This document shows, in pieces, positions 51,576 through 61,339 of a DNA stretch of 64,000 bases. The stretch spans positions 94,628 through 158,627 of the forward strand of contig NZ_BMQV01000004.1 in the NCBI RefSeq assembly GCF_014648295.1, written 5' to 3'. The first letter of the stretch is position 1, and the number at the start of each line of letters is the position of its first letter. Position numbers and translations under genes: made by a program. The stretch is from Shewanella saliphila (GTDB taxonomy: Bacteria; Pseudomonadota; Gammaproteobacteria; Enterobacterales; Shewanellaceae). The notes beneath the pieces are model-generated. The model ran no database searches. It worked only from the letters and a program-made list of their open reading frames with translations, and had not been told where the DNA came from.

Positions 51576-53399
51576 ATGAAGGATTATCAGCAAGCATTTA
51601 AGCAGCGTCTTTTGGCAATCATTATCAGTGGTATGATGGTTAGCGGCTGTGCGCAAGAGTCAAACGATTCTGTTCAACGAGAGCAAGGGCAGACTGACAC
51701 CACAACCAGTGCATCTGAGCCTATGACCCAAAAAGACTTACCCGTGAGCGGCTCTCAATTAAAACCCCAACAAGCTGAAATGATGGTTTCAGCACAGGGA
51801 CAAGCTCAAAGATTGGTAAAACAGCGCCAGCAATTGAGTGAAGCGAAAGTGATGGCCAACGTCATGCCAATGCACAGCGATAATCGTCACCTTAACTTGG
51901 CACCTATCAATAATGATAAGTTTGCCACCTTAGTGCAAAACGGCAATATGGTGGTGAGTGAAACACCAGTATCGACCTTCTCGATTGATGTTGATACCGG
52001 CAGTTACAGCACCACTCGCAGATTAATTAACCAAGGCCAATTACCGGGTAAAAACAGTGTGCGAGTTGAGGAGCTGATTAACTACTTTAGCTACGATTAC
52101 CCCGCGCCAATCGATGCAGATGTACCCTTTAATGTCACCACAGAATTGGCGCCATCACCCTACAATCAAGACACGCAATTGTTACGTATTGGCATAAAAG
52201 GGTTTGATATTGCCGCTGACCAACTCGGTGCCAGTAACCTGGTGATGCTGTTAGATGTGTCAGGGTCAATGTCGTCAAACGATAAACTGCCATTATTAAA
52301 ACAAGCACTGTTGATGCTCAGCCAGCAATTGTCGGCGCAAGATAAGGTCTCGATTGTGGTTTACGCCGGTGCCAGTGGAGTGGTACTTGATGGGGTTGCC
52401 GGTAACGACTTTACAGCCATCAGCCGCGCACTTAATAAACTCAACGCGCAAGGCGGCACTAATGGCAGCCAAGGGATACAACTCGCGTATCAATTAGCAC
52501 AAAAGCATTTTATTGAAAACGGCACTAATCGCGTTATTTTAGCCACCGATGGCGACTTTAACCTCGGCATGACCGACCATCAGCAGCTGGTGGATTATGT
52601 GGCAGCTCACAGTAAAACAGGTATCGGTTTGTCGACATTAGGTTTTGGTTTGGGTTCTGGTAATGGTGGTTATAATGACCATCTTTTAGAGCAGTTATCA
52701 AATAAAGCCAATGGTCAATATGCCTATATTGATACCTTAAATGAGGCGCGCAAAGTGCTGGTAGATCAACTCAGTGCGACGTTATTAACCATTGCCCATG
52801 ATGTCAAAGTACAAATTGAATTTAACCCCGCAGAGGTATCTGAATACCGCTTAATTGGCTACGAAAACCGCTTGTTAAACCGCAGTGACTTTAACAACGA
52901 TGCTGTTGATGCAGGTGAGATTGGTGCGGGCCACAGTGTCACTGCGTTATACGAATTACGTTATAACGACAGTCAAAACAACTTGGTTGATCCGCTGCGT
53001 TACTCTGCATCAACGGTTACAGATGCTGATGTTTCGATAAATAGCGATGAAGTGGCTTTTTTAAAATTGCGTTACAAAGCCATTGGCGGTCAAGCGAGCC
53101 AATTATTAACTTACCCCATCACTAAACAGCAACAATTAAGCCATTTGCACCAAGCCAGTGATGATTTACGCTTTGCCGCGGCGGTGGCCGGTTTTGGTCA
53201 ATTACTGAACCATAATAATTATGTCCACGACACTGATTATGCTAAGTTAATTACACTTGCCGAATCAGCAATGGGCCAAGACCGTTTTGGCTATCGCCAT
53301 GAATTTGTACAGCTATTAAAAACCGCCAAGGTGCTGTCGATGCAGTCAGCAGAGGTGATGCCGCCAAGTCAGGTTGCTAAGCGGGTTAACCCACATTAA
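51576..53399 (+). CDS. VWA-domain lipoprotein (YfbK-like)
   Basis: 607 residues. Signal peptide with lipobox VSGC (Cys about 25). A Gln-rich linker leads to the conserved VWA N-terminal domain (about 130-200, PVSTFSIDVDTGSYSTTRRLI and EELINYFSYDYP). The VWA domain follows with a complete MIDAS motif DVSGSMSS and later T and D residues (GGTNGSQG, ATDGDFNLG), then a C-terminal DUF3520-type domain. It likely binds a protein partner at the envelope. It is 7 bp from the sigma factor gene, so part of the same operon. Confidence 0.9.
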   Translation: MKDYQQAFKQRLLAIIISGMMVSGCAQESNDSVQREQGQTDTTTSASEPMTQKDLPVSGSQLKPQQAEMMVSAQGQAQRLVKQRQQLSEAKVMANVMPMHSDNRHLNLAPINNDKFATLVQNGNMVVSETPVSTFSIDVDTGSYSTTRRLINQGQLPGKNSVRVEELINYFSYDYPAPIDADVPFNVTTELAPSPYNQDTQLLRIGIKGFDIAADQLGASNLVMLLDVSGSMSSNDKLPLLKQALLMLSQQLSAQDKVSIVVYAGASGVVLDGVAGNDFTAISRALNKLNAQGGTNGSQGIQLAYQLAQKHFIENGTNRVILATDGDFNLGMTDHQQLVDYVAAHSKTGIGLSTLGFGLGSGNGGYNDHLLEQLSNKANGQYAYIDTLNEARKVLVDQLSATLLTIAHDVKVQIEFNPAEVSEYRLIGYENRLLNRSDFNNDAVDAGEIGAGHSVTALYELRYNDSQNNLVDPLRYSASTVTDADVSINSDEVAFLKLRYKAIGGQASQLLTYPITKQQQLSHLHQASDDLRFAAAVAGFGQLLNHNNYVHDTDYAKLITLAESAMGQDRFGYRHEFVQLLKTAKVLSMQSAEVMPPSQVAKRVNPH

Positions 53400-53406
53400 G
53401 GATAAA

Positions 53407-54036
53407 ATGGTGCCAACACTCACTCAGTCAAAAGATGCACAGCCAAAGGATGACACTTTAGTGCCTCAAGTCGGTAGTGACGAGCAGCTTATGCTCAACT
53501 ACCAGGCGGGCGACATTAATGCATTTGAAACCTTATATCGCAAACACAAAGACCCTTTGTATCGCTATTTTGTCCGCCAACTACATGATCAACAATTGGC
53601 CGAAGACTTATATCAAGACACCTGGAGCAAGGTGATGAATGCGGCGGCGCAATATCAAGTTAAAGCTAAATTTACTACCTGGTTGTATAAAATTGCCCAT
53701 AACTTGCTGATTGATCATGTGCGAGTGCTTAAGCCACTCGATAACATCAGTCCACTTGCCGATGAGCAGCAAATGGATAGCCTTGAGGCTGACAATCTCA
53801 ATGCGCCTGAGCCGCAATTACAACAACAGCAGCAACTCAATATGATGAAAGCCTGCATTGCCCATTTGCCCGCAGTGCAAAAAGAAGCGTTTTTACTCAA
53901 CATTGAAATGGGCATGACCGCCGCGATGATCAGCGACATTGCCGATGTAACATTAGAAGCGACTAAAAGTCGGATTCGTTATGCTTATCAGAGTATTAAG
54001 CAATGTATTGCTCTTAAATTGCAGGAGACAAGGTAA
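53407..54036 (+). CDS. ECF-type RNA polymerase sigma factor
   Basis: 209 residues from ATG 53407, preceded by TAAGGATAAA; the earlier in-frame start overlaps the VWA gene. Region 2 is QAGDINAFETLYRKHKDPLYRYF to EDLYQDTWSKVM, with the -10 recognition part KFTTWLYKIAHNLLIDHVR; region 4 is HLPAVQKEAFLLNIEMGM with ATLEATKSRIRYAYQ-like helix (here VTLEATKSRIRYAYQ). A Gln-run (QLQQQQQ) lies in the linker. Stop and next start overlap (TAATG). Confidence 0.92.
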   Translation: MVPTLTQSKDAQPKDDTLVPQVGSDEQLMLNYQAGDINAFETLYRKHKDPLYRYFVRQLHDQQLAEDLYQDTWSKVMNAAAQYQVKAKFTTWLYKIAHNLLIDHVRVLKPLDNISPLADEQQMDSLEADNLNAPEPQLQQQQQLNMMKACIAHLPAVQKEAFLLNIEMGMTAAMISDIADVTLEATKSRIRYAYQSIKQCIALKLQETR

Positions 54037-54893
54037 TGAGTCAGCAACAAGATGATGCAGAGTTCACTGCATTACAAACTGAAATCAAACAAGCCTATCA
54101 TCAGCAATCGATGGAACAACCTTCAGCTGAGTTAGACGAGGCTATTTTGGCAAAAGCCAGGGCTGGTCGTCATGTGGTCGCTAAACAAAATGGCGTGACT
54201 AAATCATTGTGGCAACGCAATGCTTGGTTATTTTCAACAGCGGCATCGGTGATGTTGGTGGCAGGGTTGTTTATCTTAAGCCCGAGTTTACAACAACAGG
54301 TTGGTATAAACCTTGAGCAAGGGTTGCCTGAACAGCATATGGACGCACAACAGTTTGATGTTGAAAACGTGATGAGTAAATCATCAAGTGAAACCATTCG
54401 TAATGCCGCCGCTGAACAATCGATTGTTATTGAAGGTTTGTCAAAGCGCGCAGCGTCACCAAAGCTAGAGCAGGCTAGTCCAGCTTCTATAAGTGATGAG
54501 GCTTTAATCGACAATACGCTCACGGGCAAAATGCAGATGCAAGAGGCTTCCCAGCAAGCCTTAGTGGAATCGCAAAACCAAGCCAAAGCGGCTAAACAGG
54601 CTACCGCCGCTGAAGCTGCGCAGCTTAAAGCCGCTGCACTGCCCATACGCCAGCAAGAAAAAGAGTTTAAACTGATGAAGCAACAACTTGAAAGTAATCC
54701 AAAAGGTCATATTGAGCTTGATACCGCTGAAGTCGCGTTTGCGCGATTACAGGCATTAATGGCAGACAATAACATCAAGCAAGCTGAAGATTATATGATA
54801 ACCATGGAGCAGCGCTTTCCTGAGCTTTTGAGCCCTTCACACCCACTTTATGAACAGTATCAAAAAATTAAAGTTCAGCTCACTTCGCAGTAA
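54036..54893 (+). CDS. Putative anti-sigma / envelope sensor protein
   Basis: 285 residues with one membrane helix (about 63-82, LFSTAASVMLVAGLFILSP). The cytoplasmic part (about 1-60, acidic, helical) would contact the sigma factor, and a long Gln/Ala-rich, probably coiled periplasmic region follows. No zinc (HxxxCxxC) anti-sigma motif is visible. Its start overlaps the sigma stop by 1 bp, the usual arrangement of sigma and anti-sigma genes. The role is inferred from position and topology only. Confidence 0.6.
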   Translation: MSQQQDDAEFTALQTEIKQAYHQQSMEQPSAELDEAILAKARAGRHVVAKQNGVTKSLWQRNAWLFSTAASVMLVAGLFILSPSLQQQVGINLEQGLPEQHMDAQQFDVENVMSKSSSETIRNAAAEQSIVIEGLSKRAASPKLEQASPASISDEALIDNTLTGKMQMQEASQQALVESQNQAKAAKQATAAEAAQLKAAALPIRQQEKEFKLMKQQLESNPKGHIELDTAEVAFARLQALMADNNIKQAEDYMITMEQRFPELLSPSHPLYEQYQKIKVQLTSQ

Positions 54894-54917
54894 TCAATTA
54901 ACGCGCAATTATATCAT

Positions 54918-54947
54918 CGGCTAAGCGAATAATGCTTAGCCGTTTTT
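54918..54947 (+). terminator. Terminator after the VWA-sigma operon
   Basis: The 9-bp stem CGGCTAAGC / GCTTAGCCG with a 7-nt loop is followed by T5, 25 bp after the last stop. Confidence 0.85.
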
Positions 54948-55039
54948 AGTTACATTTTTGTACTGCAAAAAATGACATAACTCTGATAACGTGAGGAAAT
55001 AATGAAAGGCCTTAGACCGAGTAAAGGAAACACCTCACC

Positions 55040-58000
55040 ATGAAACTTCGCCGCTCTGTAACGCATTGCATGTTAGCTTTAGGCACATTAGCCTGCTCAT
55101 CAATGATTTTCGCCAATGCCTCAAATCAAGGCTATTACCGTGCCCCTGCACTGCATGATCAAACGCTAGTTTTTACCGCAGAAGGCGACTTGTGGACCAC
55201 ACAACTTAATCAAACCAAAGCCAGCCGCTTAACTAGCCTCACCGCTGAAGAGCTCGATGCCACGATTTCTAAAGACGGTAAATGGGTGGCTTATACCGCC
55301 AATTATGAAGGTGCAACCGAAGTGTATGTGATGCCCATTGCGGGCGGCGTGGCAAAACGCGTGAGCTTTGAAAACAGCCGAGTACGCCTGCAAGGATGGA
55401 CCGCTGCAGGTGAGGTGTTGTATTCCACCGACAATGCTTTTGGCCCCGCAAACTTTTGGGTGCTCAAAACCGTTAACCCGCAAACATTAACTGTTACCGA
55501 CCTACCATTAGCCGACGCTGTTGAAGGCGTCATCGATGATAAAGGCGAGTATGTATACTTTACTCAGTTTGGTTTACAGGTGAGTGGCGACAACGCCAAG
55601 GTCTATCGCGGCGGCGCTAAAGGTGAGATTTGGCGTTATAAACTGGGCAGCAAACAAGAAGCGCAACAGTTAACCACAGCTCATGAAGGTTCTGTCAAAC
55701 AGCCGATGGTATGGCAACAACGGGTGTATTTTGTCAGCGACCAATCTGGTAATGATAATATTTGGTCAATGAGTATTGATGGCACAGACATCAAACAGCA
55801 TACCCAATACAGCCAATGGCAAGTGCGTGATGCCCAACTTGATAATGGCCGCATTGTATTTCAACAAGGCGCCGACATTAAGTTACTCAATTTAGCCGAC
55901 ATGGCCGAAAGTACCCTAGATATTGAACTCACCAGCGACTTTGCTCACCGCCGTGAGCAATGGGTGAATGACCCAATGGATTACGCCACCTCAACCGTGT
56001 TTGCTCAGCAAGGTGACAATGTGGTGATTACCGCGCGCAGCCATGTGGCGGTTGCCAGCAACGATGGCCGTCGTTTGATACAAATAGCCACGCCTGCCAA
56101 TAGCCGCGTGCGTGACGCGTTGCTCAGCAGTGATGGAAAATGGGTTTATGGCATTAGCGATGCTTCTGGTGAACAAGAAATTTGGCAATATCCAGCAGAC
56201 GGCTCTGCTGGGGCAAAACAGTTGACAAAAAATGGTAACACTCTGCGCACCAGTTTAACGTTATCGCCAAATGGCCGTTATTTAGCGCACGACGATTACA
56301 TGGGCAATGTGTGGTTATTGGATTTAACTCGCAGCAACAACCAAAAAATTATCGAAAATGGTGAAGGCCTTGGCCCTTATCAAGACATTAAATGGTCTGG
56401 CGACAGCCAATTTATTGCGTTAACCAAATTAGAAATCGGCAAGCAACGACCGCAAATTGTGCTGTATTCTGTTAATGAGTCTAAATCCCAAACCTTAACC
56501 ACAGATAAATACGAGTCGTTTTCGCCTAGCTTTAGCCATGACGGAAAATGGTTGTACTTTTTGTCTAACCGCGAATTTAAAGCCAATCCAGGCTCGCCTT
56601 GGGGCGACCGTAACATGGGGCCCATTTTTGACAAACGCACCCAAATATTTGCCTTGGCCTTAGACCCTAAAGCGACGTTCCCGTTTGCTAAGCCTACTGA
56701 ACTAACTGCTAACAAAAGTGCGAAAACAGCCGATAAAAAAGATCAAGACAGTCCAGCGAAAACCAAAGTTGACTGGGATGGATTAAATCAGCGTTTATGG
56801 CAAGTGCCAGTAGATGCTGGCAACTACAGCAGTTTAACCGCCACCAAAGATAAGCTGTATTTACTCGATGGCCATCAAGGTAAAAGCGAGTTAAAACTGG
56901 TTAAGTTTGATGTACAACAGCCAAAAGCAGAGACTTTTAGTGACGATGTGGGCCAATATGCGTTGGCAAAAGATGGCCGCAAACTTATGCTGCGCAAAAA
57001 GTCAGACCCTAAAAATATCATGATTGTTGATGCGGGCGACAAACTTCCAAGCGATGTGTCTAAAGCTAAAGTCAGCACTGAGCAATGGCAGTTAAGCATT
57101 TCACCACAACAAGAATGGCAACAGATTTTTGAAGATGCCTGGCTTATGCATCGCGACTCGTTTTTTGACCCTAAAATGCGCGGCGTAGATTGGCAAGCAG
57201 CCAAAGCCAAATATCAGCCACTGGTAGACAGGCTAACCGACCGTAACGAACTTAATGACATCTTTGTGCAAATGATGGGTGAGCTTAACTCACTGCATTC
57301 GCAAGTGCGTGGTGGTGACATTGACAAAAATACCGATGCGGCCAAAGCCGCAGCGTTAGGGGCAAGATTAACCCAGACCGATAAAGGGGTGGTGATCAGC
57401 CATATTTACCAAACCGACAACGAGTTGCCTTTGTCTGGTTCACCGCTTGCGCGCATTGAAGTCGATGCCCAAGAGGGCGATGTTATCCGTGCGATTAATG
57501 GCAAAAAGGTCGACTCTGTTGCCGATGTGACGCAGCTACTGCGCAACCAGGGCGATAAACAAGTGCTAATAGGGCTTCAACGTGGCAAAACGGCTCTTAA
57601 TACCGTGGTAACACCACACGACATACGTACTGACGCCAAGCTACGTTACCTTGATTGGGTTGAGCATAATGGTGCCAAAGTCGCTAAAGCTTCTAAAGGC
57701 AATATTGGTTATTTACATTTGTATGCCATGGGCTCAGGTGATATTGAAAGCTTTGCCCGTGAGTTTTATACCAATTACGACAAAGACGGCTTAATCATTG
57801 ACGTGCGCCGTAATCGTGGCGGTAACATCGACAGCTGGATCATTGAAAAACTGCTGCGTCGTGCCTGGGCATTCTGGCAGCCAACCCATGGCAGCACCAA
57901 TGCAAACATGCAGCAAACGTTCAGAGGTCATTTAGTGGTATTGGCCGATCAGATGACTTACTCAGACGGCGAAACCTTCTCTGCCGGTATTCGTGCGCTT

Positions 58001-58324
58001 AATATTGCCCCTATTATTGGTAAACAAACTGCCGGTGCAGGTGTGTGGCTGTCGGGGCGTAACTCTGTTACCGACAAAGGCATGGCGCGAGTGGCCGAAT
58101 ACCCTCAATACGCTATCGATGGTCGCTGGATTGTTGAAGGCCACGGTGTTGAGCCAGACATTGAAGTTGATAACCTCCCTTACGCGACATTTAGCGGCAA
58201 AGACGCCCAGCTTGAGGCGGCAATCAGTTACTTAAAAGATGAGTTGGTACAACAACCTATTACGCCGTTACAAGGGTTACCTATGCCAAAAACAGGTAAA
58301 GCGGGTGATATAAAAACCAAATAG
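55040..58324 (+). CDS. Tricorn-like S41 family protease
   Basis: 1094 residues with a signal peptide (cleavage near IFANA, about residue 28). The N-terminal half has six- and seven-bladed beta-propeller repeats of TolB/tricorn type (for example KDGKWVAYTANYEGATEVYVMP and SHDGKWLYFLSNR). A core domain follows, then a PDZ domain (about 790-850, EGDVIRAINGKKVDSVADV) and the S41 catalytic domain with the nucleophile Ser in QMTYSDGETFSAG. Likely a periplasmic peptidase. Its ATG follows AAAGGAAACACC. Confidence 0.93.
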   Translation: MKLRRSVTHCMLALGTLACSSMIFANASNQGYYRAPALHDQTLVFTAEGDLWTTQLNQTKASRLTSLTAEELDATISKDGKWVAYTANYEGATEVYVMPIAGGVAKRVSFENSRVRLQGWTAAGEVLYSTDNAFGPANFWVLKTVNPQTLTVTDLPLADAVEGVIDDKGEYVYFTQFGLQVSGDNAKVYRGGAKGEIWRYKLGSKQEAQQLTTAHEGSVKQPMVWQQRVYFVSDQSGNDNIWSMSIDGTDIKQHTQYSQWQVRDAQLDNGRIVFQQGADIKLLNLADMAESTLDIELTSDFAHRREQWVNDPMDYATSTVFAQQGDNVVITARSHVAVASNDGRRLIQIATPANSRVRDALLSSDGKWVYGISDASGEQEIWQYPADGSAGAKQLTKNGNTLRTSLTLSPNGRYLAHDDYMGNVWLLDLTRSNNQKIIENGEGLGPYQDIKWSGDSQFIALTKLEIGKQRPQIVLYSVNESKSQTLTTDKYESFSPSFSHDGKWLYFLSNREFKANPGSPWGDRNMGPIFDKRTQIFALALDPKATFPFAKPTELTANKSAKTADKKDQDSPAKTKVDWDGLNQRLWQVPVDAGNYSSLTATKDKLYLLDGHQGKSELKLVKFDVQQPKAETFSDDVGQYALAKDGRKLMLRKKSDPKNIMIVDAGDKLPSDVSKAKVSTEQWQLSISPQQEWQQIFEDAWLMHRDSFFDPKMRGVDWQAAKAKYQPLVDRLTDRNELNDIFVQMMGELNSLHSQVRGGDIDKNTDAAKAAALGARLTQTDKGVVISHIYQTDNELPLSGSPLARIEVDAQEGDVIRAINGKKVDSVADVTQLLRNQGDKQVLIGLQRGKTALNTVVTPHDIRTDAKLRYLDWVEHNGAKVAKASKGNIGYLHLYAMGSGDIESFAREFYTNYDKDGLIIDVRRNRGGNIDSWIIEKLLRRAWAFWQPTHGSTNANMQQTFRGHLVVLADQMTYSDGETFSAGIRALNIAPIIGKQTAGAGVWLSGRNSVTDKGMARVAEYPQYAIDGRWIVEGHGVEPDIEVDNLPYATFSGKDAQLEAAISYLKDELVQQPITPLQGLPMPKTGKAGDIKTK

Positions 58325-58402
58325 GGTTAGTGTTAGCCATGCTTACAAGCAAAGGCTGTAAGCGCGTTTGTAAGTAACCTTATCCCTAGTTCTGGTTAAG
58401 TA

Positions 58403-58445
58403 AAAAAATGCCCCTGCCAAATCCAATTTGGTAGGGGCATTTTTA
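58403..58445. terminator. Bidirectional terminator, S41 protease / OsmC
   Basis: The arms AAAAATGCCCCT and AGGGGCATTTTT form the base of a stem that continues through CCAAAT / ATTTGG with one unpaired base. T and A runs on both sides suit the convergent genes. Confidence 0.92.
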
Positions 58446-58498
58446 TTAATGATGAAACATAAGCTTGGCATTAAACCTAACGAGGGCTAATGCGTTGT

Positions 58499-58939
58499 TT
58501 AGTTGGTTTTAATCTCTACTTCACAAGCAATTGAGTTAGCAATAAAGCAGTTTGCGTGTGCTTTTTCATGTATTTTATCTAAGGTTTCTTGGGTGACTTC
58601 AATGCCTTCTGCAAAGGTCACAATTGGCTCAAGTGTCATTTTAACTACTGCTACTTTACCCGCCTCATTTTTGCCTAAATCGGCAGTGGCATTGTCAACA
58701 TAACTCAGTACGGGCAGTCGTTTTAAATGCGCAATCGCTAAAAACGTCAGCATATGGCACGACGATAATGCCGCTAAAAAGCTTTCCTCTGGGTTCACTT
58801 TTTCTGCATTGCCTTTGTATTCTGGCGCCGATGATGCGTCGATGGTTTGCCCTGTGCCAAATTTGACCTGATGGTCGCGATTAAACTCACCTTCTTCACT
58901 GGGTGAAGACTGCCAATTTACCGTTGTTTTAAAACCCAT
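58499..58939 (-). CDS. OsmC/Ohr family peroxiredoxin-like protein
   Basis: 146 residues, two-domain OsmC fold. The two redox cysteines sit in AALSSCHMLTFL and HANCFIANSI, the usual spacing. Members reduce organic hydroperoxides with thiol donors. It is nearer to the SACOL1771/OsmC-like subgroup (GxNPEESFLAALSSCHM) than to Ohr. Stands alone, divergent from nothing close. Confidence 0.9.
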   Translation of the reverse strand: MGFKTTVNWQSSPSEEGEFNRDHQVKFGTGQTIDASSAPEYKGNAEKVNPEESFLAALSSCHMLTFLAIAHLKRLPVLSYVDNATADLGKNEAGKVAVVKMTLEPIVTFAEGIEVTQETLDKIHEKAHANCFIANSIACEVEIKTN

Positions 58940-59132
58940 TCTGTACTCCCAAAACCACTAAAATAGTGGCTGTTTATAACGACTCAATGTACCGTTTAAT
59001 ATCAGAGCGAAGGTGAGTGAAACGATAACTTATCAGGCTAGATTCAACACCAAGTGCTAATGAAAGTCTATGAAGCAGATCGAAAAAAACGCTTTTAATT
59101 TGCAGCTAATCATTAGGCTTGGATATATTATG

Positions 59133-59783
59133 TTATGCAGCGTCTGTGGTGAGCTTGGTGATTAACTCTGCAATCGTAGCGGGCTCTTGTGCGCCAGAGA
59201 CTAAATACTGCTGATTAAACACTATGGCCGGCACGGCTTGAATGCCGCGACTAATCCACAGTTGCTCTTCTTCTTTGACCGCTTTTTCATAACGTTTGTC
59301 GGTCAATACCGTCCGGGCTTCAATTGCATCTAACCCTACGCTGGTGGCGGCTTCAACTAACACCTCTATATCATCTGGGTTCTTCTGCTCGGTAAAGTAG
59401 CAGGTGAATAGTGCCAGTTTCAGTTCAGTTTGTTTACCAGATTCAGCAGCCCAATACAGCAGCTGGTGGGCGAGTAGGGTGTTATAGATACGCGATGAGT
59501 CTGAAAAGTTAAATTCAAAACCTAAATCGGCACCCATTTGAGTGAGCCGCTGTCTATTCTGTGCACTTTGCTCTGGCGTTGAACCGTATTTTTCAGCAAT
59601 GTGTTCGCCCAAATGTTGACCCTCAGGTCCCATTGATGGGTTAAGTTCAAAAGGGTGCCAATGTAATGTCACATCAAGGTCGTCAAATTGGCTTAATGCT
59701 TGTTCAAGACGGCGATATCCTACAATGCACCATGGGCACATTACGTCTGACACTATATCAATTTGGAGCTGTTTTGTTGCCAT
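59133..59783 (-). CDS. DsbA family oxidoreductase (FrnE-like)
   Basis: 216 residues, thioredoxin fold with a helical insert. The active site CPWC is at about residues 16-19 in DVMCPWCIVGYRRL, and the cis-Pro segment is GIQAVPAIVF. No signal peptide, so cytoplasmic. FrnE-type proteins act as disulfide isomerases or in stress tolerance; substrate unknown. Start ATG 59783. Confidence 0.9.
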   Translation of the reverse strand: MATKQLQIDIVSDVMCPWCIVGYRRLEQALSQFDDLDVTLHWHPFELNPSMGPEGQHLGEHIAEKYGSTPEQSAQNRQRLTQMGADLGFEFNFSDSSRIYNTLLAHQLLYWAAESGKQTELKLALFTCYFTEQKNPDDIEVLVEAATSVGLDAIEARTVLTDKRYEKAVKEEEQLWISRGIQAVPAIVFNQQYLVSGAQEPATIAELITKLTTDAA

Positions 59784-60091
59784 GATGGATCCTAATAATG
59801 ATTAATTCGACTTAATTAAAAAAAATAAAATAACTACATTTGCTTATAAATTAACTGCTTTTACGGGTTAATTGATGGGTTTATCACCATTTGTATAAAC
59901 AACACGAAAGTTGCACTCAACGCCGCTAAAAATGTGTCTATACTTAATCAGTAATCTGATGTTTAATCAATGTAAGGGTTAGGTCTATTTGATATAGCCC
60001 ATTCGAGTTGGTTTTAAACACTTGCTGGTGGCACATGAGTCACATTTTTAAATTTACCACTTGTGACTTCACCCACATGCCCCATGTCTAA
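59784..60091. other. Intergenic region between FrnE-like gene and hibernation factor gene
   Basis: AT-rich, no gene seen. An inverted pair AGTCACA (60039-60045) / TGTGACT (60063-60069) lies upstream of the duplicated dyads described separately. Confidence 0.4.
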
Positions 60092-60146
60092 TTATGTAAG
60101 CATGCATTTGTACAACTTAGTTATTTATGTCAGCATGCATTTGTAC
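60092..60146 (+). repeat. Duplicated 22-bp dyad motif upstream of the hibernation factor gene
   Basis: Two near-identical copies, 60092-60113 and 60125-60146, are exactly 33 bp apart and differ at one base (TTATGT-A/C-AGCATGCATTTGTAC). Each contains a dyad around GCATGCAT, and the first is flanked by TGTA/TACA. The second copy ends 43 bp before the start codon. Spacing of about three helical turns suggests paired protein-binding sites. Confidence 0.75.
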
Positions 60147-60189
60147 CACGCGATAAATTTGGCAAGTAAAATTCTGTTAAGGACAATCT

Positions 60190-60546
60190 ATGAAAATAAA
60201 TCTTTCTGGTCACCATGTTGATGTTACTGATACTGTCAAACAACACGTAGAAGAAAAATTCGCTAAAATAGCTAGCCATTTCCCAACGCTTATTTCGTTA
60301 GATATCATCATTGCAAAAGAGCATGGTGAATTTGATGTTGAAATTCGTACCAACTATGAAGGAACTCGAATTGCTGCAAAAGGTAACAATGCAGTAATGT
60401 ATCCAGCCATTACCAGCGCTGCTAAAAAATTAGATGCTGCACTGAAACACCGTAAAGGCCAACTTAAAGCAGATTTACATGAAAAGCCTGATGTTACGGC
60501 GCCTGAAATTGCTTATGAAAAAGTACAAGAGATGGATCTTCGTTAA
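60190..60546 (+). CDS. raiA: Ribosome hibernation / translation inhibition factor (RaiA/HPF family)
   Basis: 118 residues, short form without the C-terminal dimerisation domain of long HPF. The beta-alpha fold shows MKINLSGHHVDVTDTVKQHVEEKFAKI, a basic helix in ITSAAKKLDAALKHRKGQLK, and a divergent tail. It binds the 30S decoding region in stationary phase. RaiA and short HPF cannot be told apart with certainty here; length favours RaiA. AAGGACAAT precedes the ATG. Confidence 0.88.
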   Translation: MKINLSGHHVDVTDTVKQHVEEKFAKIASHFPTLISLDIIIAKEHGEFDVEIRTNYEGTRIAAKGNNAVMYPAITSAAKKLDAALKHRKGQLKADLHEKPDVTAPEIAYEKVQEMDLR

Positions 60547-60564
60547 TCCATTGGTTCATTAACA

Positions 60565-60597
60565 AAAAACGCAGCTTAAGGGCTGCGTTTTTGTTTG
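60565..60597. terminator. Terminator after the hibernation factor gene
   Basis: The 11-bp stem AAAAACGCAGC / GCTGCGTTTTT with a 6-nt loop lies between convergent genes and can work for both. Confidence 0.9.
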
Positions 60598-60613
60598 TTG
60601 CTAAAGACGATGA

Positions 60614-61339
60614 TTATTCTTCGTCAATTTCAGCGTTGTGATAAATGTTTTGTACATCGTCGCAATCTTCTAATGCGGCAATAAACTTATCGAATGTTTC
60701 AATGTCTTCACCAGTAATACTGGTCATTGTTTGTGGTACAAACGATAAACTCTCAACTTCAAATTCCATTTCTGGGAATGCTTCAGTCAAGGTTGTTCTG
60801 ATGTTGTTGAATTCAGTGATAGGTGCAAATACGCTTATCATGCCGTCTTCTAATTCAACGTCTGTTACATCAATTTCAGCCATCATGAGTAACTCAAGAA
60901 TGGCTTCATCGTCTTCGCCTTTAAATACAAACACGGCTTGATGTTCAAACATATGGCCAACAGTGCCTGGGCTACCTAATTTGGCATCATTTTTGACAAA
61001 AGCTTGGCGAACTTGGGTAAAAGTTCGGTTGCCGTTGTCGGTTAAGCAGTCAACAATTACCATGCAGCCGCCAGGGCCAAAACCTTCGTAACGTGCAGTA
61101 TCGTAATCTTCGCCGCCACCACCACGTGCTTTTTCAATTGCACGTTCAATCACGTGTGCTGGCACTTGGTCTTTTTTCGCGCGTGTTATCAAGCTGCGTA
61201 ATGCTAAGTTGCCGTCTGGGTCAACACCACTTTGCTTGGCACAAATGTAAATTTCTTTACCGTAGCGCGAATACAAACGTGTTTTTTGACCGGCTGTTTT
61301 AGCCATTGATTCTTTACGGTTTTGGTATGCTCTGCCCAT
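60614..61339 (-). CDS. YebC/PmpR (YeeN-like) family protein
   Basis: 241 residues from ATG 61339 ([20 protein letters not shown]), about the length of E. coli YeeN. Family marks: [64 protein letters not shown], and the acidic C-terminal domain. YebC proteins were described as transcription regulators and more recently as translation factors. The upstream in-frame ATG at 61471 adds 44 unconserved residues and is rejected. Confidence 0.93.
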   Translation of the reverse strand: MGRAYQNRKESMAKTAGQKTRLYSRYGKEIYICAKQSGVDPDGNLALRSLITRAKKDQVPAHVIERAIEKARGGGGEDYDTARYEGFGPGGCMVIVDCLTDNGNRTFTQVRQAFVKNDAKLGSPGTVGHMFEHQAVFVFKGEDDEAILELLMMAEIDVTDVELEDGMISVFAPITEFNNIRTTLTEAFPEMEFEVESLSFVPQTMTSITGEDIETFDKFIAALEDCDDVQNIYHNAEIDEE

